A stretch of DNA of 64,000 nucleotides, taken from Pararhizobium sp. YC-54 (GTDB lineage Bacteria > Pseudomonadota > Alphaproteobacteria > Rhizobiales > Rhizobiaceae). Location of the stretch: assembly GCF_025847205.1 (NCBI RefSeq), contig NZ_JAOYTH010000018.1:1-64000 (forward strand), given 5' to 3'. The position numbers were made by a program, and so were the translations under genes. This document shows, in pieces, positions 1 to 7,750 of the stretch; the stretch's first letter is position 1, and the number at the start of each line of letters is the position of its first letter. Under the pieces are notes generated by a model. It searched no databases. It saw only the letters and a list, made by a program, of their open reading frames with translations, and was not told the origin of the DNA.

Positions 1-114
1 TTCCCACTGATCATCCCTGAGAACCTCACCGTCCATCGCCAACCTCCAAAAGTCAGCGTTGAATCTGATTTGCTCCTCAAACGGAATCCTTAATCGTTAA
101 TTCGTCACTACAGC

Positions 115-381
115 CTAGAGCACTTTATCTTTAAACGGAAGTGATTCCGTTGGCTCAAAACGGCCGTTCCACACGAAGGATGGCGCCGAGCGATACCGAC
201 CCATCGGTCAAGCCATCCGACACAGTGGAAGGCCGTTTTCAGCCAACCCGAAGGGCCGTTCGGCCATGACCGGCGGCTGCCGTCTCGACCGCAGCTTCTG
301 CTGCGCTCTTCGCCAACCGCCTTGGTTCTGGCCGAAATTCCTTCCGGCAGAATGCTTTCGTTTAAAGATAAAGTGCTCTAG
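115..381. repeat. 267-bp element bounded by perfect 23-bp inverted repeats (MITE-like)
   Basis: The arms at 115-137 and 359-381 are exact reverse complements. Each begins CTAGAGCACTTTATC and continues to TTTAAACG. CTAG at each outer end is itself a palindrome, so it could be either the repeat tip or a short target duplication. Just inside the left arm, AACGGAA-GTGA-TTCCGTT forms another small hairpin (134-151). The interior has only a short minus-strand reading frame resembling no family I know, and no transposase. It fits a non-autonomous miniature inverted-repeat element or rhizobial intergenic repeat. It ends 9 bases before the start codon of the next gene. The first 114 bases of the window show no gene. 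Confidence 0.75.
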
Positions 382-390
382 GTACGAAGG

Positions 391-1293
391 ATGTTCAAAC
401 TCGCCCATATTTCCGACATTCATCTCGGCCCCCTGCCCGACCTTTCCTTCCGTGAACTTGCATCAAAACGCATTACCGGCTTCGTCAACTGGCATCGCAA
501 CCGGCGCAATCATCTCGTCGGCAATACGCTGAACCTGTTGATGGACGAAATCGAGCGGATCGATCCGGATCATCTGGCGATCACCGGCGATCTCGTCAAC
601 CTCGCCTCCTCGCGTGAAATCGAGATCATGACCGAGTGGCTGCGGGAGGCCGGAGAGCCGGAAAACATCTCCATCGTCCCCGGCAATCACGATGCCTATG
701 TGCCGGGCGCCTATGAGAAGACCACCCGGGCCTGGTATCCCTATATGCGCGGCGAGCACGGACCGGCGGAATGGAACGGGGATTTCCACTGCTATCCGTA
801 TCTGCGGGTGCGCGGCCCCGTGGCGCTGATCGGCTGCTCGACGGCCGTTGCCACGCCTCCCTTCGCCGCCAGCGGCTATTTCGGCAGCCGCCAGGCGCGC
901 GAGACCGTCAACCTTTTGCGGGCCGCCGGCGAAGCTGGCCTGTTCCGGGTGGTGATGATCCACCACCCGCCGATCCGGGGCGCGACATCGCTGCACAAGC
1001 GCATGCTCGGCATCCGCCGGTTTGCGGCGACGATTTCCGCCGGCGGCGCCGAACTGGTGCTGCACGGGCATACCCACCTGAACACGGTCTATTCCCTCAA
1101 AGGCCAGGTCAAACCGGTCCCGGTCATCGGCATCGCATCGGCGTCGCAGGGGCGCGGCGGCAAAAAGCCGCCAGCCGGCTTCAACCTGTTTTTTATCTCC
1201 GGCAGCCCGGGACAGTGGAACGTGATCCGCGAGCGCTTTGAACTGACGATGGACGGCCGCTCGGTCACACTGGTCGAAACCACGCGGCTCTGA
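391..1293 (+). CDS. Calcineurin-like metallophosphoesterase
   Basis: A 300-residue cytoplasmic hydrolase of the calcineurin-like phosphoesterase superfamily, which uses a di-metal centre to cleave phosphomonoesters or phosphodiesters. All the metal-binding blocks are present in order: D9-I-H11 (SDIHLG), GD67LVN, GN99H100DAY, a HHPP block near residue 191, and HGHTH near residue 230. There is no signal peptide or membrane segment. The closest general type is the cyclic-nucleotide phosphodiesterase/YkuE-like group, but the substrate cannot be read from sequence. The adenylate-cyclase-domain gene 2.4 kb downstream makes a cyclic-nucleotide substrate conceivable, but only as inference. The start has AAGG directly against the ATG, so the ribosome site is poor. 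The upstream DNA is the inverted-repeat element. Confidence 0.85.
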   Translation: MFKLAHISDIHLGPLPDLSFRELASKRITGFVNWHRNRRNHLVGNTLNLLMDEIERIDPDHLAITGDLVNLASSREIEIMTEWLREAGEPENISIVPGNHDAYVPGAYEKTTRAWYPYMRGEHGPAEWNGDFHCYPYLRVRGPVALIGCSTAVATPPFAASGYFGSRQARETVNLLRAAGEAGLFRVVMIHHPPIRGATSLHKRMLGIRRFAATISAGGAELVLHGHTHLNTVYSLKGQVKPVPVIGIASASQGRGGKKPPAGFNLFFISGSPGQWNVIRERFELTMDGRSVTLVETTRL

Positions 1294-1434
1294 TTGCCCA
1301 CTCGCTACTCGCCAAGGAAGGAAAAAACGCTATGCTCCGGAAATAATCGGCGCTCGCCATCCGTCCTATAGCGCTGACCGCAAGACGGGAGCGAAATCCG
1401 GCTTGCCGGTCTCAGTTTCAGCCAGGAGATGACC

Positions 1435-1986
1435 ATGATCCACAGCAAGTCCGCAATGATTGCCTTGTTCTCAGCCGCCTCTTTCTTCGCGCCCGGCCAG
1501 GCGGCCTGGGCTGCCGGCGAGGACACGACCAGTCCGCCGGAAAAGACCAAGACCTCCACCGAATGCACGGACGGCAAGATCTGGGACAAGGACAAGAAGG
1601 AATGCGTCGATGCCAAGAAGAGCGGGCTTGACGACGACATCCTGTTCAAGGCGGCCCGCGAACTGGCCTATGCCGGCCAATACGAAAATTCGCTTCACGT
1701 CCTTGACGCCGTCAAGGACCAGAACAGCGCCCGCATCCTCAACTATCGCGGCTATTCCAACCGCAAGGCCGGACGCATGGAACTCGGCATGAGCTACTAC
1801 AAGCGTGCCTTGCAGGCGGACGAAAACTACATCCTTGCCCGCTCCTACATGGGCCAGGCGCTTCTCGAACAAGGCAAGGTCGAGGAAGCCAAGGTACAGC
1901 TGATCGAGATCCGCGACCGCGGCGGCGAAAACAGCTGGGCCTATCGCTCCCTTTTCGAATCGCTGGGTGGCGTCCGCCACTATTGA
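1435..1986 (+). CDS. Secreted tetratricopeptide-repeat protein
   Basis: A 183-residue protein with an N-terminal signal peptide (hydrophobic stretch ending near AAWAAG), a short charged linker containing a C-x12-C pair (TECTDGKIWDKDKKEC), and then two to three TPR helices (RGYSNRKAGRMELGMSYYKRAL and the following repeat). It is probably periplasmic and mediates protein-protein contacts. An ATG six bases earlier also exists, but AGGAG at 1423-1427 spaces correctly only to the ATG used here. It is a stand-alone gene between the phosphoesterase and the ECF sigma locus. No enzymatic motif is seen, and the partner is unknown. Confidence 0.75.
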   Translation: MIHSKSAMIALFSAASFFAPGQAAWAAGEDTTSPPEKTKTSTECTDGKIWDKDKKECVDAKKSGLDDDILFKAARELAYAGQYENSLHVLDAVKDQNSARILNYRGYSNRKAGRMELGMSYYKRALQADENYILARSYMGQALLEQGKVEEAKVQLIEIRDRGGENSWAYRSLFESLGGVRHY

Positions 1987-2180
1987 TGACGATCAGGCTG
2001 GGCTCGCCTTGTGGTTGTCCGGCCTGTAATTTGCTCTTGAGAAACCGTCTGAAGCTGCAAAATATGTGCGTCCACCCGGCTGCCGACTTGCAGACCATGG
2101 GTCAAATGTTTCATATCAACCGGCGTATATTTCGACCGGACGAATAAAATCGCGATCCGGAACGTTTCTTTGGAAGAGCA

Positions 2181-2699
2181 ATGCGTCCAGCGGCAGACTC
2201 GAACGAATTCAGACGGGACCTGGTCAGTGTTCTGCCCAAGTTGCGCCGTTTCGCAATGACACTGACGCGCAATGCAGCCGATGCCGATGACCTGGTTCAG
2301 GAGGTTTGCGAGCGTGCGATCACCCGTAACCACCTGTGGAACGGTGAAGGACGGCTTGAGAGCTGGATATACGCGATGACACGCAACCTTTGGATCGATG
2401 AAATCAGAAAGCGCCGGGTGCGCACCGGCAGCGGCACGGTCGATGCCTCCGAGCAGGATGAACTTTCGATCGAAGCATCCGGCGAAAAGGCTGTTTATGC
2501 CAATCAGCTGCAGAAAATGATCCTCTCCATGCCGGAAGGGCTGGCGAGCGTTTTCCTTTTGGTCAATGTCGAGGGACACAGCTACCGGGAAGCCGCCGAT
2601 ATACTGAAGATACCGATCGGCACGGTGATGAGCAGGCTTTCGACCGCACGCATGCGTCTGGCCGCAATGATTACAGAGACGACGGAAAGGAGGGCCTGA
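2181..2699 (+). CDS. RNA polymerase ECF-family sigma factor
   Basis: A 172-residue group IV (extracytoplasmic function) sigma factor. Region 2 is recognisable from DADDLVQEVCERAI and the following SWIYAMTRNLWIDEIRKRR. Region 4 contains the helix-turn-helix YREAADILKIPIGTVMSRLSTAR. There is no region 1.1 or 3, as expected for ECFs. The gene is followed within 3 bases by a membrane anti-sigma gene, the standard layout for a signal-responsive sigma/anti-sigma pair. The upstream 194 bases hold no convincing copy of an ECF promoter, so autoregulation is not shown. It is of the general type of rhizobial RpoE-like factors, but which paralogue cannot be said. Confidence 0.88.
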   Translation: MRPAADSNEFRRDLVSVLPKLRRFAMTLTRNAADADDLVQEVCERAITRNHLWNGEGRLESWIYAMTRNLWIDEIRKRRVRTGSGTVDASEQDELSIEASGEKAVYANQLQKMILSMPEGLASVFLLVNVEGHSYREAADILKIPIGTVMSRLSTARMRLAAMITETTERRA

Positions 2700-2702
2700 A
2701 CG

Positions 2703-3536
2703 TTGCAAAGCACGAAGGGGCTCCCGCTCGACGTTCGCCTGTCGGCCTATATCGACGGCGAAGTCAACGAAGCGGAACGCAAGGAACTGGAGCAACTGGT
2801 GGCGCGCGACGAGGAGGCGCGGCTGTTGCTTGACATGCTGCAGGCCGGAAATTCCTTCGGTAACAAGGCGTTCGAGGAGTTTCTGCACGATCCTGTTCCA
2901 TTGTCGCTGGTGCGCCGGATCAAGCAGGGACCGGGCGTCAATCCCAAGGCCGAACGCGTCGTCGCCGCGGCGCCGCGCCAGGCAAGGCTGCGGCTCTGGC
3001 CGCGGGCACTGGCTGCCTCGGTCGCGTTGCTGCTGATCGGCGGCTCGACCGGTTTCATCATCGGCAAGACCGGCAATGACGGCGCACGGCCAATGAACAT
3101 GGCGGCCGCCCGCACATGGCTCGACGATATCGCCGATTATCACCGCATTTATTCCCGCCAGACGGCGGAACATCTGGTGGAGGTTCCAGCCTCCGGCGAC
3201 GGCAAGATCGAGAGCTGGCTGGCCTCGAGCGTCGGCATCAATTTCTCGCTGCCGAACCTCAGCGGCAGCGGCCTGACCTTCGAAGGCGCCCGCCTGCTGG
3301 TCGCGGCCGGCAAACCGGTGGCACAACTGATGTACAAGAACGAGGCTGGCGACGTCTTCGCAATCTGTTTTCTGAAGAGCAAGCCCGGCACCACGGACGG
3401 AAAGATGACGGAAAGCATGCGCGACGACATCGCGATGATTTCCTGGCAGAAGGCCGGTGCGTCCTATGTTGTCGTCGGCCCATCGGCCGATGCCAATCTG
3501 CACCAGCTTGCCACTGCCGTCTCGACGGCGATCTGA
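2703..3536 (+). CDS. Membrane-anchored anti-sigma factor
   Basis: A 277-residue protein with a cytoplasmic N-terminal domain of the anti-sigma type (LSAYIDGEVNEAERKELEQL), one transmembrane helix at about residues 102-121 (ALAASVALLLIGGSTGFIIG), and a periplasmic C-terminal half. It should sequester the sigma factor encoded just upstream and release it on an envelope or redox signal. The zinc-ligand cysteines of the usual H-x3-C-x2-C anti-sigma motif are absent (ARDEEARLLL stands where C-x2-C would be), so this is a zinc-free variant. The start is TTG, chosen because AAGGAGG at 2687-2693 lies nine bases upstream. The gap to the sigma stop is 3 bases, so the two are co-translated. Confidence 0.8.
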   Translation: MQSTKGLPLDVRLSAYIDGEVNEAERKELEQLVARDEEARLLLDMLQAGNSFGNKAFEEFLHDPVPLSLVRRIKQGPGVNPKAERVVAAAPRQARLRLWPRALAASVALLLIGGSTGFIIGKTGNDGARPMNMAAARTWLDDIADYHRIYSRQTAEHLVEVPASGDGKIESWLASSVGINFSLPNLSGSGLTFEGARLLVAAGKPVAQLMYKNEAGDVFAICFLKSKPGTTDGKMTESMRDDIAMISWQKAGASYVVVGPSADANLHQLATAVSTAI

Positions 3537-3723
3537 AGTCCGGCGCCATCCACAGCACCATCAGCGGCGCGCATGCGGGGCGCTTGCCATAGCGCAGCTC
3601 CCCCCGGAGAGAGCAGGGTTTCGCGCTTGCTACGTCGGCGGATCGGGTCCATTATCCGCCGAAGTCGGAGCCACCGCACGCTCAAGAGAGCCCGTTGAAG
3701 CATGGCTCCCAAGGCCTGCGGCG

Positions 3724-6700
3724 ATGAACTGCGTTCAATGCGGTTATGAAATCTTGCCCGGATTTACCTTTTGCCCGAACTGCGGAGCAAAGCAGCCGAA
3801 ACCCTGCCCAAAATGCAGTTATCTCTGCCTCCCGGACTTTGCCTTCTGCCCGCAATGCGGCGCTGATATGGCCGCCCAGCCGGGGGAAAAAACGCGACAG
3901 TCCCGTCCCGACCCGCCACCGGTCGCAGCCCCGGTTGCGGAGCCCGCGCGAGAGCCGGCGGGAACCGTTCAGACCGCCGATGCCGACCGGCGCACCGTTA
4001 CCGTGCTCTTCGCCGATCTTTGCAATTTCACCACCCTCAGTGAGCAGACCGACCCGGAACTGCTCCAGACACTCCAAAATGAGCTGTTCGAGGAATTGAC
4101 CAGCGCGGTGACGGCCTTTGGCGGGTTTGTCGACAAATTCATCGGCGACGCCCTGCTTGCCCTGTTCGGCGCGCCGCAGGCGCATGAAGACGACCCGGAG
4201 CGGGCCTTGCACAGCGCACTGGAAATGATCCATCGGCTGACGCCTATCGCTGAACGCTGGCGCAACCGCATCAGCCTGCCGCTCGCGCTTCATATCGGCG
4301 TGAACACCGGACCGGTGGTTGCCGGGGGGCTGGGTGCAAGCGGCATCAAGGCCTATTCGGTGACCGGCGATACCGTCAATATCGCACAGCGCCTGCAATC
4401 GATGGCGGAACCGGGCGACATCCTCGTCGGGCCTGTAACCCACCGCTTCGCCCGGCATGCCTTTTCCTTCAGTTCGCTCGGTACGCTGCCGCTGCGCGGC
4501 AAGACCGAGGGCGTGCTGGTGCACCGGTTGACGGGCCGTATCGAGGCAGCCGCCAGTCCGCGCGGGCTATCCGCACTCGGCTTCAGCGCGCCGATGGTCG
4601 GCCGCGACGCGGAACTCGGCAGCATGCTGCGCCGCCTCGATGCCGCCTGTGCCGGCGTCACGCAGCTTGTGCGTCTGACTGGAGAGGCGGGCGCGGGCAA
4701 GACGCGCCTCGTCAATGAATTCCTTGACCGGGTACGGAACGAACCCCGTTTTGCCGGTGTTGTGGTCCGTCAGGCGGCATGCTCGTCCTTCGGCGAGCCG
4801 TCATACGGCGCACTCGCCGCGATCGTCCGCTGCGCCTATGAGATTGGCACAAACGACCCCGCCGACGACGCACGCCGGCAGCTCTCCAAGGGCCTCGATG
4901 CGCTTGACCTGACACCCGCGGACAGGGAACGGCTGGTTCCGCTCTTCCTTTATATTCTCGGCTTCGGCGATCCCGGCGGTGCGCTCAAACATGTCGAGCC
5001 CGAGCAATTGAGGCGGCAGATTTTCTATGCCATCCGCACCATCCTCGAGCGCAGGCTGGAGCGGGCGCCGCTGCTTCTGGTGATCGAAGACCTGCATTGG
5101 GCCGACGCCGCCTCTCTGGAAACATTGCGATTTGCGATGGACCGGCTGGAGCGCAACCGGCTGATGCTGCTCACCACCCATCGTCCCGCATTCGAAACCG
5201 ACAGGCTGAATTCTGCCAAGGCCGGCCTGACGATGCTGCGCCTTTCTCCCCTTTCCACTGCCGAGGGGCATGGCCTGCTTTCCGCCCTGTTCGGCGCCGA
5301 CGGGCTGCCGGCAAGGCTGCGCGACCGGATCCTCGAACGTGCCGGCGGAAACCCGCTCTTTATCGAGGAGATCGTGCGCAGCCTGATCGAAAGCGGCAGG
5401 TTGCAGCGCAACGGCGCCCGCTGGGACGTGACCGCCGAGGCGGTCACCGCCGACATTCCGCTCAACATTCAGGCGATCATGCTGGCAAGGATCGACCGGC
5501 TGCCGCCGCGTATGCGCAAGCTTGCCCAGACGGCGGCGGTCATCGGCACGCGCTTCGACACATCGGTCCTCGAAGCCGTCTTTCCTGGATCGGCCGGGAT
5601 AGAAACAGATCTGGATCAGCTGTGCGAGGCGGAAATCATCGAAGAGGTGGCCGGCACGACCCCGGCCTCGCCGGTCTCCTACGGCTTTCGCCAGACGATG
5701 CTCCATGAGCTGGTCTACGACAACCTGCTCCTGAAACGGCGCATCGAATTGCATGGGCTCATCGGTGAAACCCTCGAACGGCGATATGGCGCAGATCCAG
5801 ACCGGCTCGAAGATCTCGCCTTGCTCGGCCATCACTTCGGCCGTTCCGCCCAAAAACCGAAGGGAGCCGGCTATCTGATGGCCGCCGGCGACCGCGCCCG
5901 CATGGCCTATGCCAATGACGACGCGATCCGCTTCTACCGCGAGGCGCTCGACGCGCTCGACGATCGCCGCGACGGCGCCTGGCTTGTGCCATGCGAGCGG
6001 ATTGCCGATCTTTGCGGACCGACCGGCCAACGCGACAGAGCGATGGAATTTTACGGCACGGTCCTCAAGGCGTACCAGGACGCGAACGATAAAACGGCAG
6101 CGGCGCGGATATTGCGCAAACTTGGCCGGCTGCTCTTCGATTCCGGCAATCGCGAAGCGGCGCGCAGCCGCTTTGCCGAGGCTGCGGCATTGCTGGAAGA
6201 CGCGAGTGCCCCGATCGAACAGGCGCATCTGTTGCAGGAACAGGGTCATCTCGCCTTCCGCACCGGTGACTATGCCGGTGCCATCAAATGGGCCGACAAA
6301 GCCTTGCACTGCGCCGCACAGCCAGCGCTGCAGGAGGATGGCGGGGAGACGGCAAACGAAGCCACCCTGGCGATCGCGCAGGCGCTCAATACCAAGGGAA
6401 CGGCGCTCGCACGGCTCGGAAACACAAGGGAGGCCGTCGCCGAGGTCGAGCGTAGCGTCGAGGCAGCGCTCCGCTGCGGGCAGCTCAATGCCGCCTGTCG
6501 CGGCTATACCAATCTCGGCGTGCTCTACACGATCATCGATCCGGCGCTCGCCATCAAGATTTGCGCACGCGGCTACGAGATGGCCAGACGGATCGGCGAT
6601 TTCGGCTACCAGGCCCGGCTGCTAACGAATATCGCCGTCGCCTACTGCACCTTCACCGATCGGTGCGCACGGGAGGGCATGCCAGCGGTTCACAAGGCGC

Positions 6701-7005
6701 TGGCGATCGACCGGGCGCTCGACCAGCGGGACCATCTGCCGGTGCCGCTGCTGGTCCTTGCACAGATCTACCAGTGCCACGGCCAGCCGGATCTCGCCCG
6801 GCGCCATTATCTTGAGGCGCTCGACGCCGCTCGCGACACCGGAGAGGCGCAATTGCTGTTTCCGTGCTACGATGGGCTGGCAACGCTCAGCCTCGACGAC
6901 AACGACATGGACGAGGCGGAACGCTATTTCGATTTGGCGCAGGATATCTGTGCCCGGCACGATATCGACCCCAAGACATTGATAATACTGCCGTTTCTTG
7001 ATTAA
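3724..7005 (+). CDS. Zinc-ribbon, class III adenylate cyclase, AAA ATPase and TPR multidomain protein
   Basis: A 1093-residue signalling protein. Residues 3-45 form a double zinc ribbon (C3-x2-C6, C17-x2-C20, C28-x2-C31, C42-x2-C45). Residues 88-270 are a class III nucleotide cyclase domain with the catalytic set intact: metal-binding D98 and D142, adenine-selecting K138, and transition-state N219 and R223 in VNIAQR. Residues 290-700 are an AAA_16-type ATPase with Walker A GEAGAGKT (320-327) and Walker B LLVIEDLHWAD (451-461). The C-terminal part is a run of TPR-like helices. The protein is predicted to make cAMP under control of ATP and a protein ligand. Upstream in-frame ATGs exist, but the zinc ribbon starts here and the family begins this way. 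The thioredoxin-like gene follows 15 bases later. Confidence 0.85.
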   Translation: MNCVQCGYEILPGFTFCPNCGAKQPKPCPKCSYLCLPDFAFCPQCGADMAAQPGEKTRQSRPDPPPVAAPVAEPAREPAGTVQTADADRRTVTVLFADLCNFTTLSEQTDPELLQTLQNELFEELTSAVTAFGGFVDKFIGDALLALFGAPQAHEDDPERALHSALEMIHRLTPIAERWRNRISLPLALHIGVNTGPVVAGGLGASGIKAYSVTGDTVNIAQRLQSMAEPGDILVGPVTHRFARHAFSFSSLGTLPLRGKTEGVLVHRLTGRIEAAASPRGLSALGFSAPMVGRDAELGSMLRRLDAACAGVTQLVRLTGEAGAGKTRLVNEFLDRVRNEPRFAGVVVRQAACSSFGEPSYGALAAIVRCAYEIGTNDPADDARRQLSKGLDALDLTPADRERLVPLFLYILGFGDPGGALKHVEPEQLRRQIFYAIRTILERRLERAPLLLVIEDLHWADAASLETLRFAMDRLERNRLMLLTTHRPAFETDRLNSAKAGLTMLRLSPLSTAEGHGLLSALFGADGLPARLRDRILERAGGNPLFIEEIVRSLIESGRLQRNGARWDVTAEAVTADIPLNIQAIMLARIDRLPPRMRKLAQTAAVIGTRFDTSVLEAVFPGSAGIETDLDQLCEAEIIEEVAGTTPASPVSYGFRQTMLHELVYDNLLLKRRIELHGLIGETLERRYGADPDRLEDLALLGHHFGRSAQKPKGAGYLMAAGDRARMAYANDDAIRFYREALDALDDRRDGAWLVPCERIADLCGPTGQRDRAMEFYGTVLKAYQDANDKTAAARILRKLGRLLFDSGNREAARSRFAEAAALLEDASAPIEQAHLLQEQGHLAFRTGDYAGAIKWADKALHCAAQPALQEDGGETANEATLAIAQALNTKGTALARLGNTREAVAEVERSVEAALRCGQLNAACRGYTNLGVLYTIIDPALAIKICARGYEMARRIGDFGYQARLLTNIAVAYCTFTDRCAREGMPAVHKALAIDRALDQRDHLPVPLLVLAQIYQCHGQPDLARRHYLEALDAARDTGEAQLLFPCYDGLATLSLDDNDMDEAERYFDLAQDICARHDIDPKTLIILPFLD

Positions 7006-7020
7006 CGGAGGAAATCAGCA

Positions 7021-7701
7021 ATGGAACAGCACGACAACCAAAGCCCGTTGAGGCCCGGCGACCGCGCACCGAATGTGGTGCTTGACGCAATCACCCGTGG
7101 CGGCACGATCGCCATAGACGACTTTCGTGGCCACAAACCCGTCCTTGTGGGACTGTTTCGCGGCCTGCACTGCCCGTTCTGCCGCCGCCAGATCGCGGCG
7201 ATGGCGGAACTGGAGACGCCGCTCCACGACCAGGGCATCGACAGCCTGACGATCGTCAATACGCCGACCGAACGCGCACGGCTTTATTTCCGCTATCATC
7301 CGATACCCAATCTGCTCGCAGCATCCGATCCGGATCGGGTTTCGCACCGCGCCTTCGGCCTTCCCAATCTCGAATTCACCGAAGACGAAGACAACTGGCC
7401 GTACAAGGTCGGCATGCCCACGATGAAGAGCATGCGCGTTGACGTGCCCGGCGAACTGCCCGAGCCAATGGATCCGATGGCCGCGTCCGAATTTCTCGAC
7501 AAGCTGGACGGATACGAACAGACAGATGAAGACCGCCAGATGATGGCCGACGGATACGGCCAGCTGACGGGCGAGTTCCTTCTCGACAAAGACGGCATCG
7601 TCCGCTGGTGCTTCACCGAAGTCCCCGGCGACGGGAGCCGGCTCTTCTCCAGCCCGAGCCGGCAGGAGCTGATGTCCGCCGCCGCGCAGCTTCCCGCATA
7701 A
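7021..7701 (+). CDS. Thioredoxin-fold / AhpC-TSA-like redoxin
   Basis: A 226-residue cytoplasmic protein of the peroxiredoxin/thioredoxin-like superfamily. Residues 10-20 (LRPGDRAPNVVL) are the family's entry strand, and C51-P-F-C54 (RGLHCPFCRRQ) is a thioredoxin-type CxxC in the redox position. It likely reduces a disulfide or peroxide, but no partner is identifiable. AGGAGG-like bases (GGAGGAA, 7005-7012) precede the ATG. It lies 15 bases after the cyclase stop, so the two are very probably co-transcribed, and the operon ends at a strong hairpin. A redox input to, or output from, the cyclase is inference from the linkage only. Confidence 0.75.
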   Translation: MEQHDNQSPLRPGDRAPNVVLDAITRGGTIAIDDFRGHKPVLVGLFRGLHCPFCRRQIAAMAELETPLHDQGIDSLTIVNTPTERARLYFRYHPIPNLLAASDPDRVSHRAFGLPNLEFTEDEDNWPYKVGMPTMKSMRVDVPGELPEPMDPMAASEFLDKLDGYEQTDEDRQMMADGYGQLTGEFLLDKDGIVRWCFTEVPGDGSRLFSSPSRQELMSAAAQLPA

Positions 7702-7720
7702 GGGAAGCCTCCACGGCACA

Positions 7721-7749
7721 ATTTCGCGCGCCCGAGGGGCGCGCGAAAT
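7721..7749. terminator. Bidirectional terminator between redoxin and leuA
   Basis: A perfect 13-bp stem (7721-7733 with 7737-7749) closed by a 3-base GAG loop, GC-rich inside and A/T-rich at both feet. It sits 2 bases after the hairpin edge to the leuA stop and can serve both convergent genes. Confidence 0.85.
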
Positions 7750-7750
7750 A

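Noticed and set aside
208..423. 71-codon minus-strand frame inside the first inverted-repeat element
   Set aside because: It begins within the phosphoesterase gene and crosses the element's repeat; it has no ribosome site or recognised domain. A spurious frame carried by a repeat is more likely.
1981..2180. EcfG-type promoter (GGAAC-N16/17-GTT) before the sigma factor gene
   Set aside because: A GGAAC occurs near 2158 but no GTT stands at the required distance.
1980..3503. Long minus-strand frame (507 codons) across the sigma/anti-sigma genes
   Set aside because: It is antisense to two clearly recognisable genes, with composition typical of the shadow frame of high-GC coding DNA, and has no ribosome site or family pattern.
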